A DNA stretch of 40,076 nucleotides, taken from assembly GCA_943704525.1 (NCBI GenBank), contig CALSCQ010002676.1, positions 1 through 40,076 of the forward strand. Direction: 5' to 3'. Origin of the DNA: Pigoraptor vietnamica. Its lineage: Eukaryota > Opisthokonta > Filasterea. Shown here piece after piece: positions 1 to 16,451 of this stretch; the stretch's first letter is position 1, and the number at the start of each line of letters is the position of its first letter. A program made the translations under genes and the position numbers. Under the pieces are notes generated by a model. It saw only the letters and a list, made by a program, of their open reading frames with translations. It had not been told where the DNA came from and made no database searches.

Positions 1-17
1 CCAGCAGAAGCACCCTA

Positions 18-239
18 CTGCTGGCAAAAAGCGGCCTTGTGCTGGCAAAAAACAGCGTCACGTTGCCGCACGTGACTGCTGGCAAAAAATTTTGGCGTTT
101 CTGGGCGCTTGTAACACTACTGCTGGCAAATTGGGCCTTCTGCTGGCAAAAGACGGGCTACTGCTGGCAAAAAGCGGCTACTGCTGGCAAAAAAAATCGA
201 TCACGTGACTGCTGGCAAAAAGGCCCACTGCTGGCAAAA
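18..239 (+). repeat. Phased array of a CTGCTGGCAAAA motif
   Basis: Nine copies of CTGCTGGCAAAA(n) lie in the same orientation, starting near 18, 39, 76, 120, 140, 161, 181, 209 and 228. One copy is TGCTGGC without the first C. Most spacings are 19-21 bp or about twice that, while the bases between copies differ, apart from a CACGTGA that precedes two of them. This could be a decayed 20-bp minisatellite or an array of protein-binding sites repeating every two helical turns. It directly abuts the coding-like sequence of the pseudogene to its right. The window opens with CCAGCAG, the reverse complement of the motif start, so the array may extend leftwards. Confidence 0.8.
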
Positions 240-240
240 C

Positions 241-1125
241 GCGCTCCACCCCTCGACACGCTCCCGTCGGAGTTGATTGTCCACGTGCTGCCCTATCTGA
301 CGAATGGCGAGAATGGCCAAGACGTGCGGTCTCTTTCACCTCCTTCGCGCGTGTACCGCCTGTCGTCACCGTGCGCTTGCAAGTACCTCGAGGACGCCTC
401 GTTTCGCGAGGAAGTGAATTCGCGCATTCCCGCGGGCAAAATCGTGCTGCGCCCCTTCGAGTGCGCGCTCAGGGCGTTTCACTTTGTTCCGTTTGATTTT
501 CAAACGCGCGCGGACTCTTCAACGAGGCGCTCGCGGACAAACGTGCGACGAAAGAGCAGAAGGCGCGCCCACCTGTACCTTTTTGTGCTCAATAGGTGTC
601 AATGGGGCGGCTCGACGTGCGATGCGGAGCTGCACCAAGCTGCTGCGAGTAAGAATGTGCCTCTCCTTCTTCGCGCTGGCATTGAGCGCGACCCCGGGCG
701 TGCGTTTGAGAAACGCTATTATGGCGTTTGAATCGCGAACCAGGCGAAGGCGTGTTCGCTCTCTGTCTCTTCTGCGGATGCTGGTTATGCGGCGGCGATG
801 TACTTTGTGGGCGCGTGCTGGCATGGGTCCTTGGTGCGCCGGAGGGTGTTGCGCAGTGGGAGAGGGCAATTGCGATGGGCCACTTTGCGGCGATGCTTGG
901 ACTCGGTCAGATTTTCTACAAGGGCTTTGAAGTGCCACTTTGACGAATCGGCGAATGCTGCGACGGGCCGCATACATCGCTCAGTTAGAGAGATACGTGA
1001 CGAGGCGCGGGGGGTCGCGTTGGTTCGGAGTGCGGCCGTGGACGAGGGCGATTGGCGTGCGAAGAAGTGGCTCGAGGAGAAGAAGGACGAGCTCAAGCGA
1101 AAGGGGTTCAATGAAGAGAGCGAAA
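241..1125 (+). pseudogene. Decayed F-box / SEL1-repeat gene
   Basis: Protein-like sequence runs through this stretch but changes frame at least three times, near 500, 570 and 725-850. The first part resembles an F-box (LPSELIVHVLPYL near 265-303). What follows matches, frame by frame, the C-terminal SEL1-repeat region of the intact kinase gene at 32684-34897. Shared blocks include AHLYLFVLNRCQWGG versus AHLYLYVLHSQGWGG (570-614), AIAMGHFAAMLG versus ADDSGHFGATFW (near 870), and WRAKKWLEEKKDELKRKG versus WGARNWLQERKAELARRR (1051-1104). There is no convincing ATG: the coding-like sequence emerges from the repeat array. I read it as a broken paralogue in which an F-box rather than a kinase domain preceded the SEL1 module. 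Real introns cannot be fully excluded, but the breaks lack GT-AG borders. Confidence 0.65.
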
Positions 1126-1492
1126 ATGAATGCGCAATTACATACAAAAAGTGCCGCCGCGTTGCCGCAGGTGTGGCAGTGCCGGAGTATGGACAGTCCT
1201 ATCGGGCATTCTGCCAACAAGACGAACGTGCGTGCTAAGTGGCGCAGGTGGCGAACAATTATTCGTGCATGGACTCCGGTCGAGCCGTTTGCCACTCGCC
1301 GTTTGCCGTTCATTCTGTGGATGTGAGTGGCCGGATCTCAGGCCGGCCGAGACGGAGCGGAATCCTTCTGCGCACATTCAAGATTCCTAACTCCTACACG
1401 AAAAAGCGCAGCAACCAAATACGCTTCGCCGCACGCGAAAACGACAGTAAGATTCTGTACTCAGAATATCATCACCGTTGATCCTTCGTACG
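1126..1492. other. Intergenic stretch, no gene seen
   Basis: This lies between the pseudogene and the 3' end of the orphan gene. I see no conserved protein, structured RNA or repeat in it. The short reading frames present show no family resemblance. Confidence 0.5.
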
Positions 1493-3157
1493 TCAGCTCG
1501 GCGAGCTACGGAACACGCGGAGGAGGCCCTTGAGCGTTGTCTCAACCTTCAAGTCTTTGGAGCACCACAAGCGCGCCTGCTCAGCACAATCGAAGAAGTT
1601 GCCAGTGCCGGGCGTTACAACAAGCGGTGTCCCAGGCCCCAACAGCGCGCCGATCTGCGCAAGCGTCAACGGGCTCGCGCATTCGACGACGCCATTTTCA
1701 CGTTTCCTCATGATAGTCCAAACGTCACTTTCGTTCACCGCGATTGTCCGTACCAGGACCGGTCTTTCGAAACCGTACGCAACGAACGCTCGGAGTTCGC
1801 GGGTGCCGACATCGTTGACAGCAGGGGCGACAGCAAGCTTCGTTTCCTCAAAGTCCCTGATGCTCACTTGGCGGCACCAGTGGCTGTTGAACTCGGCGAC
1901 GACCGCGTCCACAAAAGCGTCCGTCAAGTGCGACCCCTCGATTGCGCTGAGCACATCGCCCACAGTCAGTGTTTCCGAGAGCATCTCGTTGCGGTCGCGG
2001 TTGACCAGGTCGTGCACGAAGGAAGCCGGCAGCTCGAGCTGCTCGCACAGGTCGGGCAGCCTGTGCAGCAGCACCTCGGCGTTGCGAAACGCCATCTGCA
2101 GCTCCATGCACGCTTCAAAGTACTCCATCGACCAGGTCTGCTCGCCGACGCGCACGCCCTGACCCTTCTCGGCGGCGCCGTCGGCCTTCATTTCGTCGAG
2201 CTTCTCGATGCGGGGGAACACGTGGTTGAGAGGGAGCAGCACGGTCGGGTCCCGGTTGTCCCTCGGGACGTCGACGACCGTCCCCCTCCCGTTGAAAAGC
2301 TTGAGACTCTGCAGGGTCGCGAAAGTCTGATAGAGTCGCGCGAGGCTGCTGTTGTCGATGAGCTCGCGCAGGCCCGCAACGCCAGGGGGATCCAGCCGCA
2401 ACAGCGCCATGTCCGGCAAGCCCGATGCGAGCGCGATGGACGGCTTGGTACCCCCGCGGGATCGCGTGCGACGGCTAAGGAAACTGCGGCATCTGTGGAC
2501 GCCGCGGTGACTGTCTCGCGCGGCACCTTCGTGACGTCGATGAACAGCGCGCTCCTCCTCCGCCTCGCTCGACACGTCGGCGGATAGCTCTACGCAACGG
2601 GCAGAAGGCCCCGCAGCGGCGAATGTGCCCGGCTGAAAACGCACCCTCTTCGCCACTGGGCCGGAAGGCGCGTCGTCGGTGGCGAGCAGGGTGCGCTTCT
2701 TCGGTCGAATTTCGGTGGCCGGGCGGGGCGAACCTGTCGTCACTGCAGATTCCCCCAACACTGTGTTGTTGGATGACACAGCCGCAATGGCACCGGCAGC
2801 CCTCCCGGTCGACGGCGGGTCTTCGGCGTCGCGCGACGGCCTTCGCAGGCGCTCAAGTTCTTGGACGTAAGAGGCGCTGCATCGCTCGAACGTGCCCTGC
2901 GATTCGACAAGTCTGCCGATAATCTCTTCCAGCGACGCGACGCGGGCTTCGAGCTGCCGGACTCTGTCGTCGTTGCCCCCGAGTCGCCCGTCGTTGACCT
3001 CAGCGTACTTCTGCAAGGCGCTGATGAGGCGTTCCTGGACGCCGACGTGCAGTCGCAGTTGCTCCAACTGGCTGCTGCGTTCCAGCAGCAGACGTTCGAG
3101 TTCGTCGATGCGGGCATGGGCTCTACCGACGTCGTTAAGCGCGGCCGCCCCCGCCAT
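1493..3157 (-). CDS. Orphan 554-residue coiled-coil protein, intronless
   Basis: One uninterrupted frame of 554 codons begins at an ATG at 3155-3157. I do not recognise the family. Residues about 10-110 are a predicted coiled coil, with heptad-like runs such as RIDELERLLLERSSQLEQLR and RVRQLEARVASLEEIIGRL. Residues 110-240 are low complexity and rich in Ser, Pro and Arg, with basic patches (RPKKR, AKRVRF) that could be nuclear localisation signals. Residues 250-554 look globular, with mixed hydrophobic and charged segments and no motif I can name. The Arg/His-rich stretch around residues 205-240 reads poorly and may hide a compensated frameshift or an intron. The gene lacks introns in a region where nearly every other gene has several. 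It shares a 439-bp upstream interval with the divergent glycerol kinase gene. Confidence 0.6.
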   Translation of the reverse strand: MAGAAALNDVGRAHARIDELERLLLERSSQLEQLRLHVGVQERLISALQKYAEVNDGRLGGNDDRVRQLEARVASLEEIIGRLVESQGTFERCSASYVQELERLRRPSRDAEDPPSTGRAAGAIAAVSSNNTVLGESAVTTGSPRPATEIRPKKRTLLATDDAPSGPVAKRVRFQPGTFAAAGPSARCVELSADVSSEAEEERAVHRRHEGAARDSHRGVHRCRSFLSRRTRSRGGTKPSIALASGLPDMALLRLDPPGVAGLRELIDNSSLARLYQTFATLQSLKLFNGRGTVVDVPRDNRDPTVLLPLNHVFPRIEKLDEMKADGAAEKGQGVRVGEQTWSMEYFEACMELQMAFRNAEVLLHRLPDLCEQLELPASFVHDLVNRDRNEMLSETLTVGDVLSAIEGSHLTDAFVDAVVAEFNSHWCRQVSIRDFEETKLAVAPAVNDVGTRELRAFVAYGFERPVLVRTIAVNESDVWTIMRKRENGVVECASPLTLAQIGALLGPGTPLVVTPGTGNFFDCAEQARLWCSKDLKVETTLKGLLRVFRSSPS

Positions 3158-3596
3158 TTTCCGCTACGGCAGTGGCCTTTAGGCCGTTCCGAAATCGACT
3201 TGCGATTTTCGAGAATTTGATGGCAGCCGTCAGGTTTTGTTTTGCATCAGCGTCGTCACCGTAATGGCACGTGACACTTGACAGAAGCGTCTTGCTTCAT
3301 CGCCGGACCCCAGCACGTCAACATAGGCACAAGAGCGAGGGCGTGAGAGGGGTCTCCTGCGGACGAGCGTACAAGGGAGGTCATTCGAAGGTGCGCCATG
3401 GCGTCTCTGTCGGCGGTCAAAGGCGCATCTACTTCTAACAATTGCCTTGCATCCATCCACCTGATGCGTTCACTGCGTAACTTTGTTTCTAGTTGACTTT
3501 GCACGGCGAGTCACTTGATTCCAAAGCGTACTTCACACAGGCGCATCCAACTGATTTCCACACTCCTCTACGCTCAAAACCCTGCAGTGAGTCAAT
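3158..3596. promoter_or_regulatory. Divergent promoter interval, orphan gene / glycerol kinase
   Basis: These 439 bp separate two divergent start codons and must contain both promoters. I see no TATA-like box in a convincing place, no repeat and no conserved frame. The role is inferred from position only. Confidence 0.4.
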
Positions 3597-7103
<3,507 letters not shown>

Positions 7104-7382
7104 GATTACATACAGCAGGAAGTACCGGTCGCATGATCTGTTGCCTGTACAGGAGGTGCTGTGCGATTGGTCGGCTGCCCAGCCAATCGGAGGGTCGGAA
7201 TCGAGGCACATGGACGGATGACACTGCCTGCACGCACAACACATGGCATTCGACAAAAGGCACGCGTTGAAAGGAGACCGCGTTGCATACGATCTTTTTC
7301 CTGTATTTCTTATTTCCTTTGTGCGACAGTGTACAGCCAACCCTCACTCCCATTTCCCACGCACATTTCACGGCGCGCCACA

Positions 7383-10286
<2,904 letters not shown>

Positions 10287-11127
10287 AAAAGTGCCAGTGT
10301 TGTCTGGTCCGTCTGGACAGGTAACAAGTCGAACGTGGACCTTCATCACAACATTTCGCCGGCTCCCACCAAACACATTTTTTGTAGGCGGTTGCATATT
10401 TTACAGCGAAGAGACGCTCGGCGACGTCAAACGCTTACAGCGCACACGTGACAGGACGCGCCGGGCTGCCTCTTGCGCGCACACGCATGGCAGGCGGAGG
10501 ACGCACTGCGACACGGCTTAGATTGCGTTCGAACACGGCTTGCATTCACGCCGCGCAAATTTTACGCGCTGTGCGACACGACCTCTGCCGCCGTCTTAAA
10601 AGAAGCAAGGGAGTACGTGCTCTTAATCATTATTGCCCATCGAAGTTTTTGGGTCTCACACACCACACGCACACAGAAAGACGCACGCCACACGCAGAAT
10701 GCGCACCGCACCCACGCTCGGCGCATACCAAGCGCGCCATTGTGATCAAGCCGTCGGTACCCTCTACCGCGCCCTTTCGGCCGCGCAAGGGACTTCTATG
10801 AAGGAAAAACGAGTGCTCGACCCCATTTTTACGCTCTCCGTGCCACTGTCCATTGTGTCTTGTGCGTAGAAGCTCCGTGGCCCGTCGACAAGCAGGCGCA
10901 GCTGCTGTGTGGCGCATCTTCGCGGCTCAGTGCGTTGTAGTTCGCACTCCGTCGCAGTTTCAGACTTGCGGCCTGCGACGGTAGTCTTTTTCCCTCAACG
11001 TCGCTGTTTGCATTCATACCCTTCATCTTTTTTCGTGATCTGGGGTTGCGCACGCGGTTGGCGCCACCATGCGCTAGTGACCCCCCACCCCCACCCCAAC
11101 ACCAAGGAATAATCTTTCGTCGCTGGC
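10287..11127. other. Intergenic, 841 bp, nothing recognised
   Basis: This lies between the phosphatase stop and the RING gene start. It contains a loose CA-rich patch near 10655-10720 and a C-rich tract at about 11082-11102 just upstream of the next ATG. I see no conserved frame on either strand and no tRNA-like or rRNA-like sequence. It presumably carries the phosphatase 3' end and the RING gene promoter. Confidence 0.5.
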
Positions 11128-12932
11128 ATGTCGCCCGTTCGCCCGTTCCGCGGCGGGAAATGGCCCCGCAGTGCCATGGGGTGGCCATCTGTCGTTGTGC
11201 TTTCGCTGGCAGTTGCCGTCGCGAGCTTTGCCTCGTGTGCTGCCGACAATATCGCCACGCTCGTGAGCATCAACCTCCGGATCGGAGGGACGCAGGCTGT
11301 GCGCTTCTTTGGGGCGCCCGCCATCTACGGCCCCAGGCTTATCCCACCGGGGCTGAGTGGCCAGTTGGTGGTCGTCTCGCCGAGCAACGGCTGCACGCCC
11401 CTCTACAACGTTCCGGCGACGGGACCGTGGATTGCGCTTATTGAGCGAGGCGACTGCCCCTTCTATCAAAAGGTGCGAGCGCAAGAGAGCGTAGCACTCT
11501 CTTGCGTGTGCGAGTGATTGTTTGTTGATGCCGACAACTGACGGGAGCTGCGTCGCAGACGTTTAACGCGTATGCCGCGGGTGCGCGCGCGGCGATCATC
11601 TACGACAACAACGACTCGTCGTCCCTCGTGTTCATGACGTCAGACACGATGCCGGACGACACCATCGGGATGATCCCCTCCTTCTTTGTGCTGCGGCGCG
11701 ACGGCGTCTTCATGTACACCGTGGAGCCACAGGGCGTGCAGGTGAGAGGAGCACGCGCGTGTTGAGCGCACGGTGTCGTCAGCCAACTCACACGCTTCTC
11801 CTCCCATCTCAGGCCACGATAACGCCGACACTTATGGTTGTGAATCCGGACTCCGCGGGTTCGGACACCGTCGCCCCGTGGGACCCGACTGCCTTTTATG
11901 TGATCGCGGGCGTGCTCGGGGCCGTGACGATCGCCGGCGGCATCGTGCTCTACATGATGTACCGACGGCCGAGGCCCGTGGCGCCGGCGACAGCCCCGCA
12001 GGCACTCCGAAAGGAGCTTGTGGAAAGCCTGCCCACGCGCGTCTATCACCGACGCACTTCCGTGAGTGCGCCGGACGGCGCAGGAGTTGCAGGGGACTCG
12101 GATACGTCCGCCGAAAAGGAGCGGCCGGTGCTTGAGCAGCCGCCAATGGTGCCCTCCGTCGACTCGGGAACGACGGATGCGGCTGTGGCCGTTGCTGCGG
12201 CCGAGGCCCGCACACCCCGGGAGAAGGGACGATGGCGTCGGTTGTTGCGGCGCAGGAGGCTCGCACGTCGTCGCACGGGCGCTCGTTGGTGCCTGTGCTG
12301 CCGGCGGCGCTCTTCCGAGGATTCGCAAGGCCAGTCGGATGCGGCGCCACTGGCGGAAACACCGGCGCCGGCTGAAGCGGGACCGGCCGTGCTCGAAGTG
12401 GGGTCTGAAGAAAACAGGGACACGCTGGACGAGGCGGACAACGCGGAGGAGTGCGGCGACGACGTGTGTCCGATCTGTCTGGACGATTATGCCGAGGGGG
12501 ACATTCTGCGAACGGTACGGGTGCTTGTGCAGCGGTGTGTGTGTGTGTGTGGGTATCTGTGATTTCCAATCTCACTCTGCACTTCGATGGCAGCTCCCAT
12601 GCAACCACGAGTACCATGCCGCCTGCATCGACGAGTGGCTGTTGAAGCGCAGCGGCGCGTGCCCCCTCTGCAAGCGCAGCGTCATTGACGATGTCGATTT
12701 GCCACAGGGCGGTGCCGCCACATTTGACGTCGAGGCGCACGCAGAACAGGCCAACAATTCGGCAACTGACGGAAACGCAGAGGCGCCCGCGTACAACCCG
12801 CCAGCGTACGACATTCCCTCTGAAGCGCCCGCTTACGAGCGCGAGGACTCGGGCTTTCAGATGCCGCATTCGCTAAGCATGGTGGACGTTGAGCTGGGGA
12901 CGCCGAGAATGGCACAGAGCGGCGCGCTGTGA
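11128..12932 (+). CDS. PA-TM-RING E3 ubiquitin ligase (RNF13/RNF167 type)
   Basis: Endomembrane E3 ubiquitin ligase. Four exons (11128-11472, 11559-11741, 11813-12514, 12594-12932) encode 522 residues. A hydrophobic signal sequence (residues about 19-40) precedes a protease-associated domain (about 50-175; IALIERGDCPF, AGARAAIIYDN). A single membrane helix follows at about 203-226 (AFYVIAGVLGAVTIAGGIVL), then a long Arg-, Ser- and Ala-rich cytosolic linker. The RING-H2 finger runs from CPIC at 395-398 through CNHEYHAAC at 413-421 to CPLC at 433-436, so every zinc ligand is present. This is the domain order of the PA-TM-RING family, whose members sit in endosomes and lysosomes. The tail holds PPAY at about 479-482, a WW-domain-binding motif typical of NEDD4 partners, flanked by two related APAY copies. 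The intron within the RING falls between its two zinc-ligand halves. Confidence 0.93.
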
Positions 12933-13060
12933 AATTGTAGCGTGAACTACTACTGAATATACTTCAACGCGCATGCACACTTCCGATCGTTTGATCCTTA
13001 GTACAGCCTATATTTCTTTCCGGTGCCGCTCACTAAAGAGGGCTGCCGTTCGTTTCTTTC

Positions 13061-13229
13061 TCACGGCTGGGCCAGCCAGGCGACAATCTGCGCAGACGTC
13101 GCGGTGCGCGCAGCAACGAGGGCGGGAATATCCGTGTCCTTCGCCAGACGCATGTTGGCGCAGTGAGCTGCGGGGAGAGACATGTCGGGTAAGGTAAACA
13201 GATTGGCGAATTAGATGTGTTGTGTGTGC

Positions 13230-13282
<53 letters not shown>

Positions 13283-15940
13283 CGTGCGTGTGTGTGTGTG
13301 TGTGCGTGTGTGTGTACGGGCGAGAAAAACAAACGACGTTATTGCTGTTGATTCGACCGCACGGCGGGACATACTCACCAGTGCCGGTGATGAGAATGGC
13401 GGGCTGCTGCGGGTCCGTCGACGACGTAATGCCGAGCGCATGCCACGGGTCGATCGTGCCGTGAACGTGGAGAATGTTCGTCGCGACGACCTTCACGCCG
13501 CCATAGTACGCGTTCCTAAGAGAGGGACACACACATATCCAATAAGTGTGGGCTCGACTCGACGACAAACACAGACGCGCACGAAGTGACACCCACGTCC
13601 AGCTGATGCGGTTCTGGAAATCGGCGTCGGTGTACAGGTCCTCGCCATCGAAAACATCGCGGCAGATCTTGAGGCTAAAGGGGAGCGGGAAGAGGTTGCC
13701 GAACACGTGCGACGTCGGCGAATCGGTCGTCTGGTAGTACCCAAACTCCTGCAGGGGCGCAAATTTGTCAGGCCGAGAAAACTAATGAACGGCCGCACCC
13801 CTCAAAACGCTCGTGCATATCAACACGGAAAACAACGCCTTCCATCGCGCGCGGACCGCAAGGCTGGGAAACACAGAAGTCCTCCTCACGTGCCTGGCAT
13901 GTCTGGTACAGCCACGAGCGCCCGCCAACGGAGCCCGCGCCGATCGACGTGTTGCGCATCTGCTCGAGGAAGCTGTCGTAACCGGCGTCCAGGCACTTGA
14001 GGCTCGACGCCTGGAGCAGCATGTCGTTGATCGAAGCAAACGCCTTGAGCTTGTCGTCGGCTGCGTGGCGAAGAGAGTGCGGCAATTCGTCAACACTCAA
14101 CAGACAAGCAAATAGGAGAGCCAGTCATATAAGATCATCAAGGGCTGTGAAAAAAATCAGCACTAACAAAGCACGCTCTAACGCCCCATCGCCACTCACT
14201 CGATGCCATCGTGTCGCAAACGGTGGACACGGTGATGTTCGACGCCTCGTTGTTGTACTGGACGATGCCCATGATGTTGCCCGCCATGGTCTAGACACGC
14301 GCACACACAGCTCAGGTCAGGACGGGCGGTTGCGCGCGCACACAACGCACTTTGAAGGACAAAAGGGGGAACAAAACGCACTTTAAAGCCAAAAGGGGGA
14401 ACAAAACGCCAAGAGGGGAACCTACCTGCATGAAGTTGGGAACATCGTCGACAGTCGCGATGGGATCGCACGTCTTGAACGTCGTGGCGAGCTGCTCCTT
14501 GCCCTCCTTCGTCGCAATGAGCGTCTGGATCGAAGAGATGGCCGACGCGACAGAGTTCACGCACGCGTCGCCGCCGTAGTAACGGAGAGCATTCTCGACC
14601 ACCTCAAGGTCTGCACAATAAGGTACACATTGAGACCGACGGTGTGTGTGTGTGTATGTATGTTGGAGAGGGGGGACAGCAGCACAAGCCAGTTGGAGAG
14701 GGGGGACAGCAGCACAAGCCAGCAGCAGACAGAGTCAAAGCTACAGAGACCAAAACAGCAACATTCGGGCCTCCCACGCACACTGGTAAAAGTCGAGTTC
14801 AGCGAGCACGGGGCCGCTCGAGTCGACCGACGCGTGGAAGAGATGGGGATACTTCTGGCGCACGTACGACGAGAGCGAGCCGGGGTAGCTGCCGCCAAAC
14901 GTAATCCAGCGACTAAGCTGCGGGTGTCCATAGGGAAAAACAAACCGTTGAGACGTGGCTGGCCACTCCAGTGCCAGGGCGCGCAGGGTGCGTATAGGCA
15001 AGGGGACGCTTCTCTATAAGACTACAATGCGCCTCGTTTGCCAAAGTCACAGCATTGCACAGTTTTTTTGCACGCACCGGCGCGTCGAGCTTGATGGTCA
15101 TCTGCATGCGAAAGTAGGCGAGGTCCGCAAGGGCGTGCTGCGACGACAGCAGCTTGAGGCTGGCGACCGTCACGTCCTCCGTGGGGAAGCTCTCGCCGTA
15201 AAAGCGCTGCGCACGTGCAAAAAGTCAATATACGCTGCACTGCATAGTAATTGACATAGATTGTTGTGTTTGCAAAACCCTCCGAAAACACCCATGGCGC
15301 ACTACAACATGGCGCCAACAACACACACGGAATACCCACGTGCTCGAGGGCGAGAATGAGGGCGCCGTTTGCCTTGGCATCCTCAACAAACGAAAACTGC
15401 GAAACGTAGCGATCGCCAATGGGTCCCTCGCCGCCAATCATAACTGCGGTCAGAAATGCGCTCGACGTCAGAAAAAAACACAGCGGCAAATCCGAAGCAA
15501 ACGTACAGCAAAGCGAGTTGGCGAACGAGGCACGCAACGACGAACGATATCAGCGATAAGTGTGCAAGGCAACACCCACGGAAGATCGGGTACCCGGGGC
15601 CCTTCCAGTAGTCCGAGTTAATAAAGAAGCGCTGCTTCCACGTGCGGTCGTCCGAGGGATCAAAGTGGTTCACCTTCTGCGTGAACCATTGAGGTTCGTA
15701 GGCCTTGACCGGCGGAGCACCGAGCAGTTGGTCTGGCACGTAGTCGTAAAACTTAGCCGCTGATAACAATCAATGCGCCGCAAGCGGGTACAAAATAACA
15801 CAACGACACTCACGTTCCCGCTCCTGATCGCCGAGAACCCTGTTGAGAAGCCCTCCGCGGAAGAGGTGGTGGTTGAGGGGCACAGCAAGCACGCTTCCCG
15901 CGAGCGCAAGCAGCGCCGCCGCAACGACGAGGCGCGCCAT
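13061..15940 (-). CDS. S28 serine carboxypeptidase (Pro-X carboxypeptidase / PRSS16 type)
   Basis: Secreted or lysosomal peptidase of family S28. Eleven exons read from right to left give 504 residues: 15814-15940, 15580-15759, 15340-15443, 15078-15206, 14782-14917, 14426-14610, 14200-14290, 13894-14060, 13597-13748, 13379-13515, 13061-13167. The signal peptide is [19 protein letters not shown]. Family blocks follow: [32 protein letters not shown], the nucleophile in [17 protein letters not shown] (Ser190), [26 protein letters not shown] (catalytic Asp) and AHCANM (catalytic His). The triad is complete, so an active enzyme is expected. PIFLMIGGEG is closest to thymus-type PRSS16 members. The intron after TGCCAG has a GC donor. 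The start at 15940 was chosen because it yields a clean signal peptide; an in-frame ATG at 15976 would add 12 residues. Confidence 0.95.
13216..13315 (+). repeat. TG microsatellite in the last intron of the S28 gene
   Basis: About 100 bp of TG with scattered CG and TACG interruptions. It lies in the final intron of the peptidase gene and reads as CA on the transcribed sense strand. Confidence 0.95.
14341..14420 (-). repeat. Tandem 30-bp repeat in intron 6 of the S28 gene
   Basis: About two and a half copies of a 29-30 bp unit lie beside the donor site of intron 6. Copies start near 14341, 14371 and 14401, each with ACGC near its start and AAGAGGGG or AAAAGGGGG at its end. The first two differ at only a few bases. 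Confidence 0.8.
14663..14722 (+). repeat. Exact 30-bp tandem duplication in intron 5 of the S28 gene
   Basis: Two identical 30-bp units (14663-14692 and 14693-14722), each starting TTGGAGAGGGGGGACAGC, sit next to a short TG run. No difference is visible, so the duplication looks recent. Confidence 0.95.
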
Positions 15941-16451
15941 ATTGAACGGGGGAAACAGGCAGGCACGAATCGACAACGCGCGCGCACGATGCGAAAGAGG
16001 AGCGTGCTACGCAACCCGACGCAAAGAAGGAGGGGAAAAAGACGGTGGTCGATTGAATACGGAACAGCATAGCGTCGAGACTTTACGCACACAGTCGACC
16101 CGCAAGAAGGCCGGTTACGCAGCCATCCCGTGACCCGTCATCAGTCCTCATAAGGATATTTACGTCATTCTATATACATTTTAAGTAATATATGGACTAA
16201 AATACCTAATAGAGGTTGATTGCATGATCGATACCCTCGAATTAGAAGATTCGGAATAATTTGGGATTATCCCGGATAAGTCGCGTGCCTAACGCAAGTG
16301 CGACAATCAGCCCATCTACCGACTCGAGCGTCGTCGTCCATCTTTCTCGCTGCAAACGTCCTTTCTCTTTCTCCCTAACAAAGAGACCTCCCGAGCCCCA
16401 AGGATTTACCCGTGTCTGTCGCTTGTTCTGGGGACAAGAGAGTCAGCAAAG
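15941..16451. promoter_or_regulatory. Divergent promoter interval with AT-rich island
   Basis: These 511 bp separate the S28 gene (-) and the COX7A2L-like gene (+). The part at about 16140-16265 is markedly AT-rich for this window (for example TATATACATTTTAAGTAATA near 16171) and ends in a short inverted repeat, GGGATTATCCC, at about 16263-16273. A pyrimidine-rich stretch precedes the ATG at 16452. The promoter role is inferred from position. Confidence 0.5.

Noticed and set aside
39-731. A 230-residue frame over the repeat array and pseudogene
   Set aside because: It begins with GTG inside the repeat, and only parts of it match the SEL1/F-box family. Other parts match in different frames.
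1478-2587. A 369-residue frame opposite the orphan gene
   Set aside because: Antisense shadow of the orphan gene, with biased composition and no domain pattern.
10287-11127. A gene in the 841-bp gap
   Set aside because: Frames on both strands are short, compositionally biased and show no family motif or sensible splice structure.
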